A DNA stretch of 60,004 nucleotides, taken from NCBI RefSeq assembly GCF_004000765.1, contig NZ_BILW01000040.1, positions 1 through 60,004 of the forward strand. The letters are read 5' to 3'. The notes under the pieces were generated by a model. That model did no database searches and was not told where the DNA came from. It was given only the letters and a program-made list of their open reading frames with translations. This stretch comes from Paenibacillus chondroitinus NBRC 15376 (GTDB lineage: Bacteria > Bacillota > Bacilli > Paenibacillales > NBRC-103111). Of the stretch, positions 47,019-54,960 are shown one piece after another. Each line of letters starts with the position of its first letter. Position 1 is the stretch's first letter. Both the position numbers and the translations under genes were made by a program.

Positions 47019-48467
47019 CAAGTTCCGTAGACGCGAAGCGACTTTTTCTTTTCCAAGCAGATAAAGCGACACATTGAGGTCAGGTCCATGCACTTGTCCT
47101 GTCAGCGCAGAACGGATCGACATAAACAATTGCTTCCCTTTATAGCCCGTATCCTTCTGAACTTGCTTCAACAATGCAGGGATCGCCTCCACCGTGAATG
47201 ACTCAGCTTGCTCGACTTGCCCCAAGAAGCTGGTCAATACAGCAGGCACATGCTCTTCTTTCAAAACTGCTGCTGCTTCGTCGTCGATAACAAGCTCTTC
47301 CTTGAAAAAGATGCCCGACAGTTCGACAATTTCCGCCGCGAAGCGCATTCTCTCTTGATTGAGGCCGACTAGAGCCGTCACCCACGCCTGGCCCGCTTCA
47401 TCCAGTTGCGGCTCGATGTATCCGGCCTTTTGCAGGTGAGGGACACACAGCTCAACAACGCGCGAGAGCGGAGCTTTTTTCAAATAGGCGTTGTTCATCC
47501 AGTTCAATTTATCCATATCAAACACAGCCGGACTCTTCGACACACGGTCGAGGTCAAACTGGGCGATCAATTCTTCCTTCGTAAACATTTCTTCTTCGCC
47601 GCCAGGAGACCATCCCAGCAGAGCGATAAAGTTCACAACAGCTTCCGGTAAATAACCTAACTCCCGGTACTGCTCGATGAACTGGATAATGGACTCATCC
47701 CGTTTGCTCATCTTCTTCCGGTCTTGGTTAAGAATCAGCGCCAAGTGCGCAAATTCCGGAACAGGCATTCCGAGAGCTTCGTACATCAGAATTTGTCTAG
47801 GCGTATTGGACAGATGCTCTTCCCCGCGAATAACCAAATTGATTTTCATCATGTGGTCATCCACGATAACAGCAAAGTTATACGTCGGAATCCCGTCAGG
47901 ACGCGCGATAATAAAATCGCCGATGCCATTGGATTCAAACTCAACATGCTCGCGAACCTTGTCTTCGAAGCCGATGATGCGGTCTGCCGGCACAAGGAAT
48001 CGAGTCGAAGGCTTGCGGCCCTCCGCTTCAAAAGCGGCAATTTGCTCAGGCGTCAAGTGACGGCATTTCCCGGAGTAACCGCCCATCTCGCCGCGTGCTT
48101 CCTGCTCTGCCCGCTCCTGCTCCAGATCGGCTTCCGAACAGTAGCAAGGATACGCATGACCGCTCTGAAGAAGCTGGTTGAGGTAGGTTTGATAAATATC
48201 AAGTCTCTCCATCTGACGATAAGGACCGTACGGCCCCCCGATATCTACGCTCTCATCCCACTCTAATCCAAGCCATCTTAGCCCATTCAATTGATCCTCG
48301 ATGCCGGATTCTTTATGGCGGGTTTGATCCGTATCTTCAAAACGCACAACGAAAGCTCCGCCATGGCGGCGCGCCAATAAATAATCAAAAAGTGCCGTAC
48401 GAGCACCGCCTATATGTAAATGTCCCGTTGGACTTGGTGCATAGCGCACACGCAAAGGTTGGTTCAT
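47013..48467 (-). CDS. gltX: Glutamyl-tRNA synthetase
   Basis: 484 residues, class I. HIGH motif YAPSPTGHLHIGGARTAL, KMSKR motif RKKMSKRDESIIQFI. As in most Bacillota it probably also charges tRNA-Gln (non-discriminating), with GatCAB correcting; that cannot be read from the sequence alone. Start: ATG at 48467 with GAGAGGG upstream. It lies after ispF and before the T-box. Confidence 0.97.
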   Translation of the reverse strand: MNQPLRVRYAPSPTGHLHIGGARTALFDYLLARRHGGAFVVRFEDTDQTRHKESGIEDQLNGLRWLGLEWDESVDIGGPYGPYRQMERLDIYQTYLNQLLQSGHAYPCYCSEADLEQERAEQEARGEMGGYSGKCRHLTPEQIAAFEAEGRKPSTRFLVPADRIIGFEDKVREHVEFESNGIGDFIIARPDGIPTYNFAVIVDDHMMKINLVIRGEEHLSNTPRQILMYEALGMPVPEFAHLALILNQDRKKMSKRDESIIQFIEQYRELGYLPEAVVNFIALLGWSPGGEEEMFTKEELIAQFDLDRVSKSPAVFDMDKLNWMNNAYLKKAPLSRVVELCVPHLQKAGYIEPQLDEAGQAWVTALVGLNQERMRFAAEIVELSGIFFKEELVIDDEAAAVLKEEHVPAVLTSFLGQVEQAESFTVEAIPALLKQVQKDTGYKGKQLFMSIRSALTGQVHGPDLNVSLYLLGKEKVASRLRNLL

Positions 48468-48497
48468 GACTATACCCTCTCTCCCCAATAATACCTG

Positions 48498-48983
48498 CTA
48501 TTCTAGCATATCTCGAATTAAACAAACAACCGATTGCGCCGCAATCCCTTCGCCTCGGCCCGTGAAGCCCAGCTGCTCCGTCGTTGTAGCTTTCACGTTG
48601 ACTTGCTCCGGCTTCGCTTCTAGGGCATCGGCAATAATTTCTACCATTTGCGGGATGTACCGTGCCATCTTCGGCTTCTGGGCAATAATCGTGGAATCTG
48701 TGTTCCCCAGACGATATCCTCGATCTTTGGCAAGCTGCCACACGTGTTTCAAAAGGACCAGGCTGTCCGCATCCTTGAATTCCGCCGCCGTATCCGGGAA
48801 GTGCTTCCCGATATCTCCTAAGCCCAGAGCGCCTAGAATCGCATCGCTCACCGCATGTAAGAGCACATCCGCATCGGAGTGGCCCAGCAGCCCCTTTTCA
48901 TAAGGAATCGTCACGCCTCCAATAATGCATTTACGGCCTTCCACCAACTGATGAACATCAAATCCTTGTCCTACACGAATCAT
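48498..48983 (-). CDS. ispF: 2-C-methyl-D-erythritol 2,4-cyclodiphosphate synthase
   Basis: 161 residues, the family length, starting MIRVGQGFDVHQLVEGR. Metal ligands Asp8 and His10 (GFDVHQ) and a later His (LLGHSDADVLLHAV). Fifth enzyme of the MEP isoprenoid pathway. The ATG overlaps the ispD stop (ATGA), so the two are translationally coupled. Confidence 0.97.
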   Translation of the reverse strand: MIRVGQGFDVHQLVEGRKCIIGGVTIPYEKGLLGHSDADVLLHAVSDAILGALGLGDIGKHFPDTAAEFKDADSLVLLKHVWQLAKDRGYRLGNTDSTIIAQKPKMARYIPQMVEIIADALEAKPEQVNVKATTTEQLGFTGRGEGIAAQSVVCLIRDMLE

Positions 48984-49684
48984 TGTTGTTCCTCTCCCCT
49001 TACGTTCTGTAGTATCCATTCTGCCCATGGCAAATCTTCCGGTGTCGTTATCTTGATATTGTAATAGTCCCCTTCAACAACATGCACCGTTGTTCCTATA
49101 CGCTCTACCAGCATAGCATCGTCTGTCCCCAGAAAGCCTTCCTGAAGGGCACGCCGGTGCGCCTCCTGTAAAAGAGAAAGCCGAAAAGCTTGCGGGGTTT
49201 GGATGGCCCACAAGCTTCGTCTATCCGGTGTAGATTGTATTCGCTTTTCGGAATCTACGACTTTGATCGTATCCTTCACGGGTACCGCCAGCACAGCTGC
49301 GTCCTGTTCTTTCGCCTTTGACAGACAATCGAACACATGTTCTTTTTTGACAAAAGGACGAACACCGTCATGTACGAGCACCCAAGCGGTATCCTGCTCC
49401 AGGGCTTCTAGGCCCTGTCTGACGGAGTCCTGACGCTCCGCCCCGCCTGCCAGCACATGAGTGACCTTGGAAAGCGCATAGCTCTGTACATAGCCTGTAC
49501 AGCGCTCTACGTCATTTCCGCCTACAACTAAAATGATTTCATTCACTTCATGTATGTTTTGAAATAATTGCAACGTATGTACCAGAATTGGCTTCTGTCC
49601 CAGTTGTAAATATTGTTTGCTTTCCGCCGTTCCCATGCGCGAGCCCTTGCCCGCCGCCACGAGGATAACCCCTAGCTTCCCCAT
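48980..49684 (-). CDS. ispD: 2-C-methyl-D-erythritol 4-phosphate cytidylyltransferase
   Basis: 234 residues. Nucleotidyltransferase fold with LVAAGKGSRMG (about 7-17), VHDGVRPFV, and DRRSLWAIQTPQ. Third enzyme of the MEP pathway, making CDP-ME; works with ispF. The ATG at 49684 follows GGAGGG; the earlier in-frame GTG at 49708 lacks support. Confidence 0.96.
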   Translation of the reverse strand: MGKLGVILVAAGKGSRMGTAESKQYLQLGQKPILVHTLQLFQNIHEVNEIILVVGGNDVERCTGYVQSYALSKVTHVLAGGAERQDSVRQGLEALEQDTAWVLVHDGVRPFVKKEHVFDCLSKAKEQDAAVLAVPVKDTIKVVDSEKRIQSTPDRRSLWAIQTPQAFRLSLLQEAHRRALQEGFLGTDDAMLVERIGTTVHVVEGDYYNIKITTPEDLPWAEWILQNVRGEEQQ

Positions 49685-49781
49685 AAGTCCTAAGCCCTCC
49701 AACTCCACCTGAGCGCTTTCTATTCGAAAGCTTTCCTAGCAACTAGTAAGTGTTATGTTACATCTCCCTATCATACTGGTT

Positions 49782-50849
49782 TTATTGCGCTTTTTCCAAT
49801 AATTTCGGTTTCGCGAAAATCATGCGGCCCGCCGATGTTTGCAGCACACTGGTCACCATCACTTCGAGCGTCATGCCAATGAATTCACGACCGCCTTCCA
49901 CGACAATCATCGTGCCATCGTCCAGATAAGCGACACCTTGTCCATGCTCTTTGCCATCTTTAATGACTTGAACAATAATTTCTTCACCCGGCAGAACAAC
50001 AGGCTTCACGGCATTCGCCAAATCGTTGATATTTAGCACGGAAACACCTTGTAATTCACAAACTTTATTCAGGTTAAAATCGTTCGTAATCACTTTGCCT
50101 TGCAGCACCTTCGCCAGACGGACCAACTTGCTGTCTACTTCGGAGATCTCTTCGAAATCGCCTTCATAAATAAGCACTTTCACTTCGAGTTCCTTTTGAA
50201 TTTTGTTTAAAATATCAAGTCCCCGCCGCCCGCGATTCCGCTTGAGCAAGTCCGATGAGTCCGCAATATGCTGCAACTCTTCCAGTACAAACTCCGGTAT
50301 AACGAGGGTCCCTTCGATGAAACCTGTTTTGCAAATATCCGCAATACGTCCGTCAATAATGACACTTGTATCGAGAATCTTATGTTCCTCGTAAGGACGG
50401 TGTGTCTGCTTCTCCGGAGCGACTACCCGGCTCATCGCAATAATCTGAACCAGCTCTTCCCGCTTGCTGTAACCGATGCGAAACCCCATCACTGCTAGAA
50501 CCCCCGAGACGACGAAGGGTAAAATAGGACTTGCCCACTTCACCTGATCGAGTACAGGGAATACCAATACCGATATAAGCAGTCCAATAACTAGTCCTAA
50601 TGTACCTGAGAGCAGATCGGACACAGGAATGTCCGCAACATTTCTTTCCCCTTTGACAAGCAGCTTCATCCCCTTGCCTGCAACCCATGCTGAAAGAATG
50701 AACATAACTACCGCGCATAAACTATTGATGACTATTGCTTTTCCTGACTCATTCATGAAACCTGTCGTTCGAAGGATGGCGTCACTCCAGCCAAATCCTA
50801 AACTAGCACCCATGATGGCCAAAATGAACTGTACCCATTTCCTCATCAT
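49782..50849 (-). CDS. yacL: PIN/TRAM-domain membrane protein YacL
   Basis: 355 residues: four transmembrane helices (about 5-130), a PIN domain with DTSVIIDGRIADI and a conserved acidic pattern, and a C-terminal TRAM domain (about 290-350; GEEIIVQVIKDGKEHGQGVAYL). A putative nuclease of unknown target anchored in the membrane; conserved next to disA/radA in Bacillota. GGGGGTGA lies upstream; the adjacent second ATG is an equally possible start. Confidence 0.93.
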   Translation of the reverse strand: MMRKWVQFILAIMGASLGFGWSDAILRTTGFMNESGKAIVINSLCAVVMFILSAWVAGKGMKLLVKGERNVADIPVSDLLSGTLGLVIGLLISVLVFPVLDQVKWASPILPFVVSGVLAVMGFRIGYSKREELVQIIAMSRVVAPEKQTHRPYEEHKILDTSVIIDGRIADICKTGFIEGTLVIPEFVLEELQHIADSSDLLKRNRGRRGLDILNKIQKELEVKVLIYEGDFEEISEVDSKLVRLAKVLQGKVITNDFNLNKVCELQGVSVLNINDLANAVKPVVLPGEEIIVQVIKDGKEHGQGVAYLDDGTMIVVEGGREFIGMTLEVMVTSVLQTSAGRMIFAKPKLLEKAQ

Positions 50850-50939
50850 AGATTCACCCCCTGCATCAACATATTAATAAAGCTACATTACAATTATGTT
50901 CCAATTTATCCATCGTTAATCACTTCTTCAGATGTAAAA

Positions 50940-50968
50940 TTGAAATATTAAGGGCCTTCCATTATAAT
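50940..50968 (+). promoter_or_regulatory. Sigma-A promoter of the DUF1573-like gene
   Basis: TTGAAA (50940-50945), 17 nt, TATAAT (50963-50968). The -10 includes the first two bases of an in-frame ATG (50967-50969), so that ATG would lie upstream of the transcription start. Confidence 0.75.
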
Positions 50969-51005
50969 GAAATTGGAAGTTACCAACACACCCGAGGTGG
51001 ATGGA

Positions 51006-51401
51006 ATGAGCTCCTTGACTTTAAAGCAGTTTCAAGATCAAGTATCCGAATTGTTGCTCCGTCACCGAAGCCTGCTTGATGTCTTATCCAAATTTCAACA
51101 GTCCGGTGCAGCTGCTAACCGTTCCGTGGTGAAATCCATTACAGAATGTGGCTGTATTCAGGTCAACGCAGCGAAGCAAGAGTACCATCCAGAGATGACT
51201 TTGAATGAGGCTAAGGATGTGCTGGGCACTCATGTATCCGGTCACCTGTGTGAACAATGCATCGAGGTTGTCAGTAGTGAACTGGGCAGGAACTTGTTCT
51301 ATATGTCCGCACTCAGCAACATTCTTGATGTTAACCTGGAACAAGTCGTTGAGAATGAATCCAAGAAATGCACAACACTAGGACTCTTCAACATGTCATG
51401 A
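51006..51401 (+). CDS. DUF1573-like small Cys-rich protein of unknown function
   Basis: 131 residues, helical, cytosolic. A CGC motif (TECGCIQV) and a later CEQC (HLCEQC) suggest metal or disulfide chemistry, four Cys in two pairs. Related proteins carry the DUF1573 label in Paenibacillus as I recall; no function is known. The start at 51006 has GAGGTGG 5 nt upstream; an earlier ATG at 50967 overlaps the -10 box. It is the only plus-strand gene in the right half of the window, divergent from yacL and convergent with pssA. Confidence 0.72.
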   Translation: MSSLTLKQFQDQVSELLLRHRSLLDVLSKFQQSGAAANRSVVKSITECGCIQVNAAKQEYHPEMTLNEAKDVLGTHVSGHLCEQCIEVVSSELGRNLFYMSALSNILDVNLEQVVENESKKCTTLGLFNMS

Positions 51402-51420
51402 ACATGAAGATGAACAAACA

Positions 51421-51470
51421 AAAAAGCATTTATTTTCTCTGAGATGATCAGAAGAAAATAAATGCTTTTT
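51421..51470. terminator. Bidirectional terminator between the DUF1573-like gene and pssA
   Basis: An 18-nt perfect inverted repeat (AAAAAGCATTTATTTTCT and its complement) around a 14-nt loop, T-rich on both strands. It ends both convergent genes. Confidence 0.9.
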
Positions 51471-51480
51471 ATTTTGCTGA

Positions 51481-52230
51481 TTAAACGTCGGACTTAACGG
51501 AATTTGAATCGTCTACACCGCGTCGTTTGTTTTTTCTGCGGATTCGGATGAAAAAGCCATCAACGTTTTTTTTTAAGCCATAAAGCGCGTACAACAGGAG
51601 CGGTACGAAGATCATTTTGGAAATGGACTCAGGCCATTTGATTGCAATCAGGACAGCTACAGCAACGATAACGGGTGTAATCCAAATTGCCGCTTTAGGA
51701 ATACCCGCTTTCTTGAAGTTCGGGTACTTCACAGTACTTACCATTAAGTATGACAACATGATCGTACTTACCAAAAGCACGTAGACGTTGATTTCGTTCA
51801 CGAACAACGCTAATGTACAAAGCACACCGCCAGCAGCCGGAATCGGCAAACCGATGAAATAGCCAGGTGTACCAGCAACAACGTTGAAACGGGCCAAACG
51901 AAGCGCTCCACAAATGGGGAAGATCGCCGTGACGATCCAGGCAAATGCCGGACTGATCACACTCGGATCATTAAAAGCGACTACATACATGATAAAGGCT
52001 GGTGCAACACCGAAAGAAATAACGTCGGACAGCGAGTCTAGCTCTTTACCAAATTCACTTTGTGCATTCAATGCCCTTGCTACACGGCCGTCAAGACCAT
52101 CAAGCAGCATGGCAACGATGACAAGTACAGCTGCGACTCCATGCTCTCCACTGAAAGCAAGAATAATCGACAGAACACCTAGGAATAAGTTCCCTACTGT
52201 AAAAAGACTGGGAATTGATTTCGTTAACAT
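51481..52230 (-). CDS. pssA: CDP-diacylglycerol-serine O-phosphatidyltransferase
   Basis: 249 residues with about seven membrane segments and the CDP-alcohol phosphotransferase signature DGLDGRVARALNAQSEFGKELDSLSD in pieces (D-G-x2-A-R-x8-G-x3-D-x3-D pattern). Makes phosphatidylserine, the precursor of phosphatidylethanolamine. No psd gene is adjacent. GAGGTGG lies upstream of the ATG. The C-terminal tail is basic. Confidence 0.93.
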   Translation of the reverse strand: MLTKSIPSLFTVGNLFLGVLSIILAFSGEHGVAAVLVIVAMLLDGLDGRVARALNAQSEFGKELDSLSDVISFGVAPAFIMYVVAFNDPSVISPAFAWIVTAIFPICGALRLARFNVVAGTPGYFIGLPIPAAGGVLCTLALFVNEINVYVLLVSTIMLSYLMVSTVKYPNFKKAGIPKAAIWITPVIVAVAVLIAIKWPESISKMIFVPLLLYALYGLKKNVDGFFIRIRRKNKRRGVDDSNSVKSDV

Positions 52231-52316
52231 ATGTTTTTGTCCACCTCTGGATTTACTATGCCCTAAACTTGACTTTATAAAACCTCAACATTAGATACTT
52301 TATGATTGTATCCACT

Positions 52317-53396
52317 TTAAATATGTCTGTCAATGAACACTTGTTCTTGAATTCTTTTGAGGCCCTCTTTAATAGCTCGCGCCCTCACTTCACCGATTCC
52401 ATCAACTTCATCCAGCTCTTCAATCGTTGCCATCATCATGTGCGGCAGGTAGCCAAATTTCTCTACAAGATTCGCAATAATGATCGAGGGAAGCCGCGGT
52501 ATTTTCCCAAGAACCCTGAATCCACGCGGAGAAACCGGCTCTTCAACTATTGAATTCGTATGCGGATAGCCGAGTAATCGAATGATTTGGTGCGGTTCCA
52601 GCAACTCATCCGAAGATAACCGTTTCAAACCAGCTTGCATTTCTTTGACTCGTTCTTCGGATAATTCCCTTACATAATCTTTTACGAGCAAACGCGCTTC
52701 AAGTTCCGCATTGCCAACAAGTTCTTCCAATTGCATGCTAATTAAACGGCCTTCATTCCCCAACTCGTTAATATAGCGATTGATTTCCGCCTTGATGCGC
52801 AGCACCATTTCAAATCGGGCAATGACATTGGTGACATCGTGCAGCGTAACCAGCTCTTCAAACTCCGACGCACTCAGGTTCGTCAGCGACTGATCCAATA
52901 CCACTTTATACCGCTCCAACGTTTGGATGGCTTGATTAGCTTTCGTTAGGATAACGCCTATATCTTTGAGCGCATAGCGCAAGTTTCCTTGATAAAGGGT
53001 GATGACATTGCGTCGTTGCGAAATCGAAACAACCAGCTTATTGGTTTGCTTCGCAACACGTTCAGCAGTCCGATGACGGATGCCAGTCTCCGACGAGGAA
53101 ATGGAGGAATCCGGGATTAATTGCGTATTTGCATATAGAATACGTTTGATATCTTCGCTGAGGATGATCGCTCCATCCATTTTGGCAAGCTCATATAAAT
53201 AATTGGGTGAAAAATCACAATCGATCGAAAATCCGCCGTCGACAATTTCTCTTACTTCCGCGCTATATCCAACAACAATAAGTCCGCCCGTTTTGGCGCG
53301 TAATACATTCTCCAAACCGTCGCGGAACGATGTGCCAGGGGCTACCATTTGCAGCAATTGGCTCATGACGTCTCGCTTTATCTCTTCTTTACTCAT
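52317..53396 (-). CDS. disA: Diadenylate cyclase DisA
   Basis: 359 residues: N-terminal DAC domain with KMDGAIILSEDIKRI and the RHRTAERVAKQT motif (both needed for c-di-AMP synthesis), a helical spine (about 150-290) and a C-terminal helix-hairpin-helix DNA-binding domain. DisA scans DNA for lesions and delays sporulation when damage is found. It follows radA by about 40 bp, as in B. subtilis, where RadA interacts with DisA. Confidence 0.97.
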   Translation of the reverse strand: MSKEEIKRDVMSQLLQMVAPGTSFRDGLENVLRAKTGGLIVVGYSAEVREIVDGGFSIDCDFSPNYLYELAKMDGAIILSEDIKRILYANTQLIPDSSISSSETGIRHRTAERVAKQTNKLVVSISQRRNVITLYQGNLRYALKDIGVILTKANQAIQTLERYKVVLDQSLTNLSASEFEELVTLHDVTNVIARFEMVLRIKAEINRYINELGNEGRLISMQLEELVGNAELEARLLVKDYVRELSEERVKEMQAGLKRLSSDELLEPHQIIRLLGYPHTNSIVEEPVSPRGFRVLGKIPRLPSIIIANLVEKFGYLPHMMMATIEELDEVDGIGEVRARAIKEGLKRIQEQVFIDRHI

Positions 53397-53436
53397 AGTT
53401 TCCTCCTGAAGGCTTGCAGGTTGAATGATTCAAGAG

Positions 53437-54804
53437 CTAATCCAGTGCCGCTTTCAATGCTTCCGACACGGTGTTCACCCCAATAATCTCCATTCCGGGC
53501 GGATGCGTCCACCCCTTCAAACTTTTCTCTGGCATAATGACTCTGCGGAATCCTAATTTCTCGGCTTCCTTCACCCGCTGATCAATCCGCGACACGCCAC
53601 GAACTTCACCGGTCAACCCGATCTCACCGAACACGACATCAAAAGGTCTCGTTGCATGATCCCGAAAGCTGGATGCGATACTAATCGCAATTGCTAAATC
53701 AACGGCAGGCTCATCAAGCTTGACGCCGCCAGCCACGTTCAGGTAAGCATCCTGGTTCTGCAAGAACATGCCCATGCGTTTCTCTAGAACGGCGATGATT
53801 AAAGAAAGTCGGTTGTGATCGACACCAGTCGCCATCCTTCTTGGGGATGGGAAATTCGTCGAAGAGACCAACGCCTGAATCTCTACCAATACCGGACGCG
53901 TTCCTTCCATACTCGCAACCACGGTAGAACCGGCAACACCAAGCGGTCTTTCGGACAGGAACAGTTCAGAGGGGTTGCTCACTTCGACAAGTCCTACTTC
54001 CTGCATCTCAAAAATGCCGATCTCATTCGTAGACCCGAATCGATTCTTGACTGCGCGGAGCACGCGGTAGGAGTGATGCCGCTCTCCTTCGAAGTAAAGA
54101 ACACAATCAACCATGTGCTCCAGCATCCTAGGTCCCGCAATGGCACCTTCCTTCGTCACATGGCCGACAAGGACCGTTGCAATCCCTTTCCCCTTAGCTA
54201 TTCTCATAAAGTGACCCGTGCATTCCCGAACTTGCGAAACGGTGCCCGGGGCCGATGTGATGGCAGGATGGAAGACAGTCTGAATAGAGTCAATCACCAG
54301 GAAATCGGGTTCAATTTCTTGAATGGCTTCTTCAATAAGCTCAAGGTTCGTTTCACAAAGAACATACAGCAGCGGAGATGAGGCATTCAAGCGATCTGCA
54401 CGAAGCTTCGTCTGTTTAACGGACTCTTCCCCCGATATATAAAGCACCTTCTGATGTGCTTGCGTCAGCTCGAAAGAAGTTTGGAGCAGTAACGTTGATT
54501 TCCCGATTCCCGGATCCCCACCTACGAGAATCAAAGATCCAGGCACAATACCTCCGCCTAAGACGCGATTCAATTCCTTGTTGCTGGTCACAACCCTAGG
54601 CTCTGGGCTACTTTCTATATGTATGATGGGGGTAGGTTTTTCTTTCGTGCGAGGAGCAGAAGAATTCATCCCCTTTGTACGTACGACCGTTTCGATTTCT
54701 TCCACCATCGTATTCCAAGACTGACAACCTGGGCATTTGCCCATCCATTTTGGCGATTCATACCCGCATTCTTGACAGCAAAATTTCGTCTTCTGTTTAC
54801 TCAT
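53437..54804 (-). CDS. radA: DNA repair protein RadA
   Basis: 455 residues: N-terminal zinc finger (Cys10, Cys13, Cys24, Cys27), a RecA-type ATPase with Walker A GGDPGIGKST (95-104) and the KNRFG motif (VKNRFGSTNEIG), and a C-terminal Lon-protease-like domain without the catalytic Ser. It promotes branch migration in recombination. It is preceded by a terminator for clpC, so it is probably a separate unit from the ctsR operon. Confidence 0.97.
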   Translation of the reverse strand: MSKQKTKFCCQECGYESPKWMGKCPGCQSWNTMVEEIETVVRTKGMNSSAPRTKEKPTPIIHIESSPEPRVVTSNKELNRVLGGGIVPGSLILVGGDPGIGKSTLLLQTSFELTQAHQKVLYISGEESVKQTKLRADRLNASSPLLYVLCETNLELIEEAIQEIEPDFLVIDSIQTVFHPAITSAPGTVSQVRECTGHFMRIAKGKGIATVLVGHVTKEGAIAGPRMLEHMVDCVLYFEGERHHSYRVLRAVKNRFGSTNEIGIFEMQEVGLVEVSNPSELFLSERPLGVAGSTVVASMEGTRPVLVEIQALVSSTNFPSPRRMATGVDHNRLSLIIAVLEKRMGMFLQNQDAYLNVAGGVKLDEPAVDLAIAISIASSFRDHATRPFDVVFGEIGLTGEVRGVSRIDQRVKEAEKLGFRRVIMPEKSLKGWTHPPGMEIIGVNTVSEALKAALD

Positions 54805-54903
54805 GACGTAAGTGACTCCTTAGATCTTTAAATTCATTATTTGGCTATCCTTACCAATAAAGTTTACCATTTTTACGAAGCCCATGAAAGGTCATCTGAA
54901 AAT

Positions 54904-54948
54904 AAAAAGCATTTTGCCACACCCAGGAACGGATGCAGCAAAATGCTT
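54904..54948 (-). terminator. Terminator of clpC
   Basis: On the minus strand AAGCATTTTGC pairs with GCAAAATGCTT around a 20-nt loop and ends in TTTATTTTC, just after the clpC stop. Confidence 0.88.
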
Positions 54949-54960
54949 CTTTGCTTGCTT

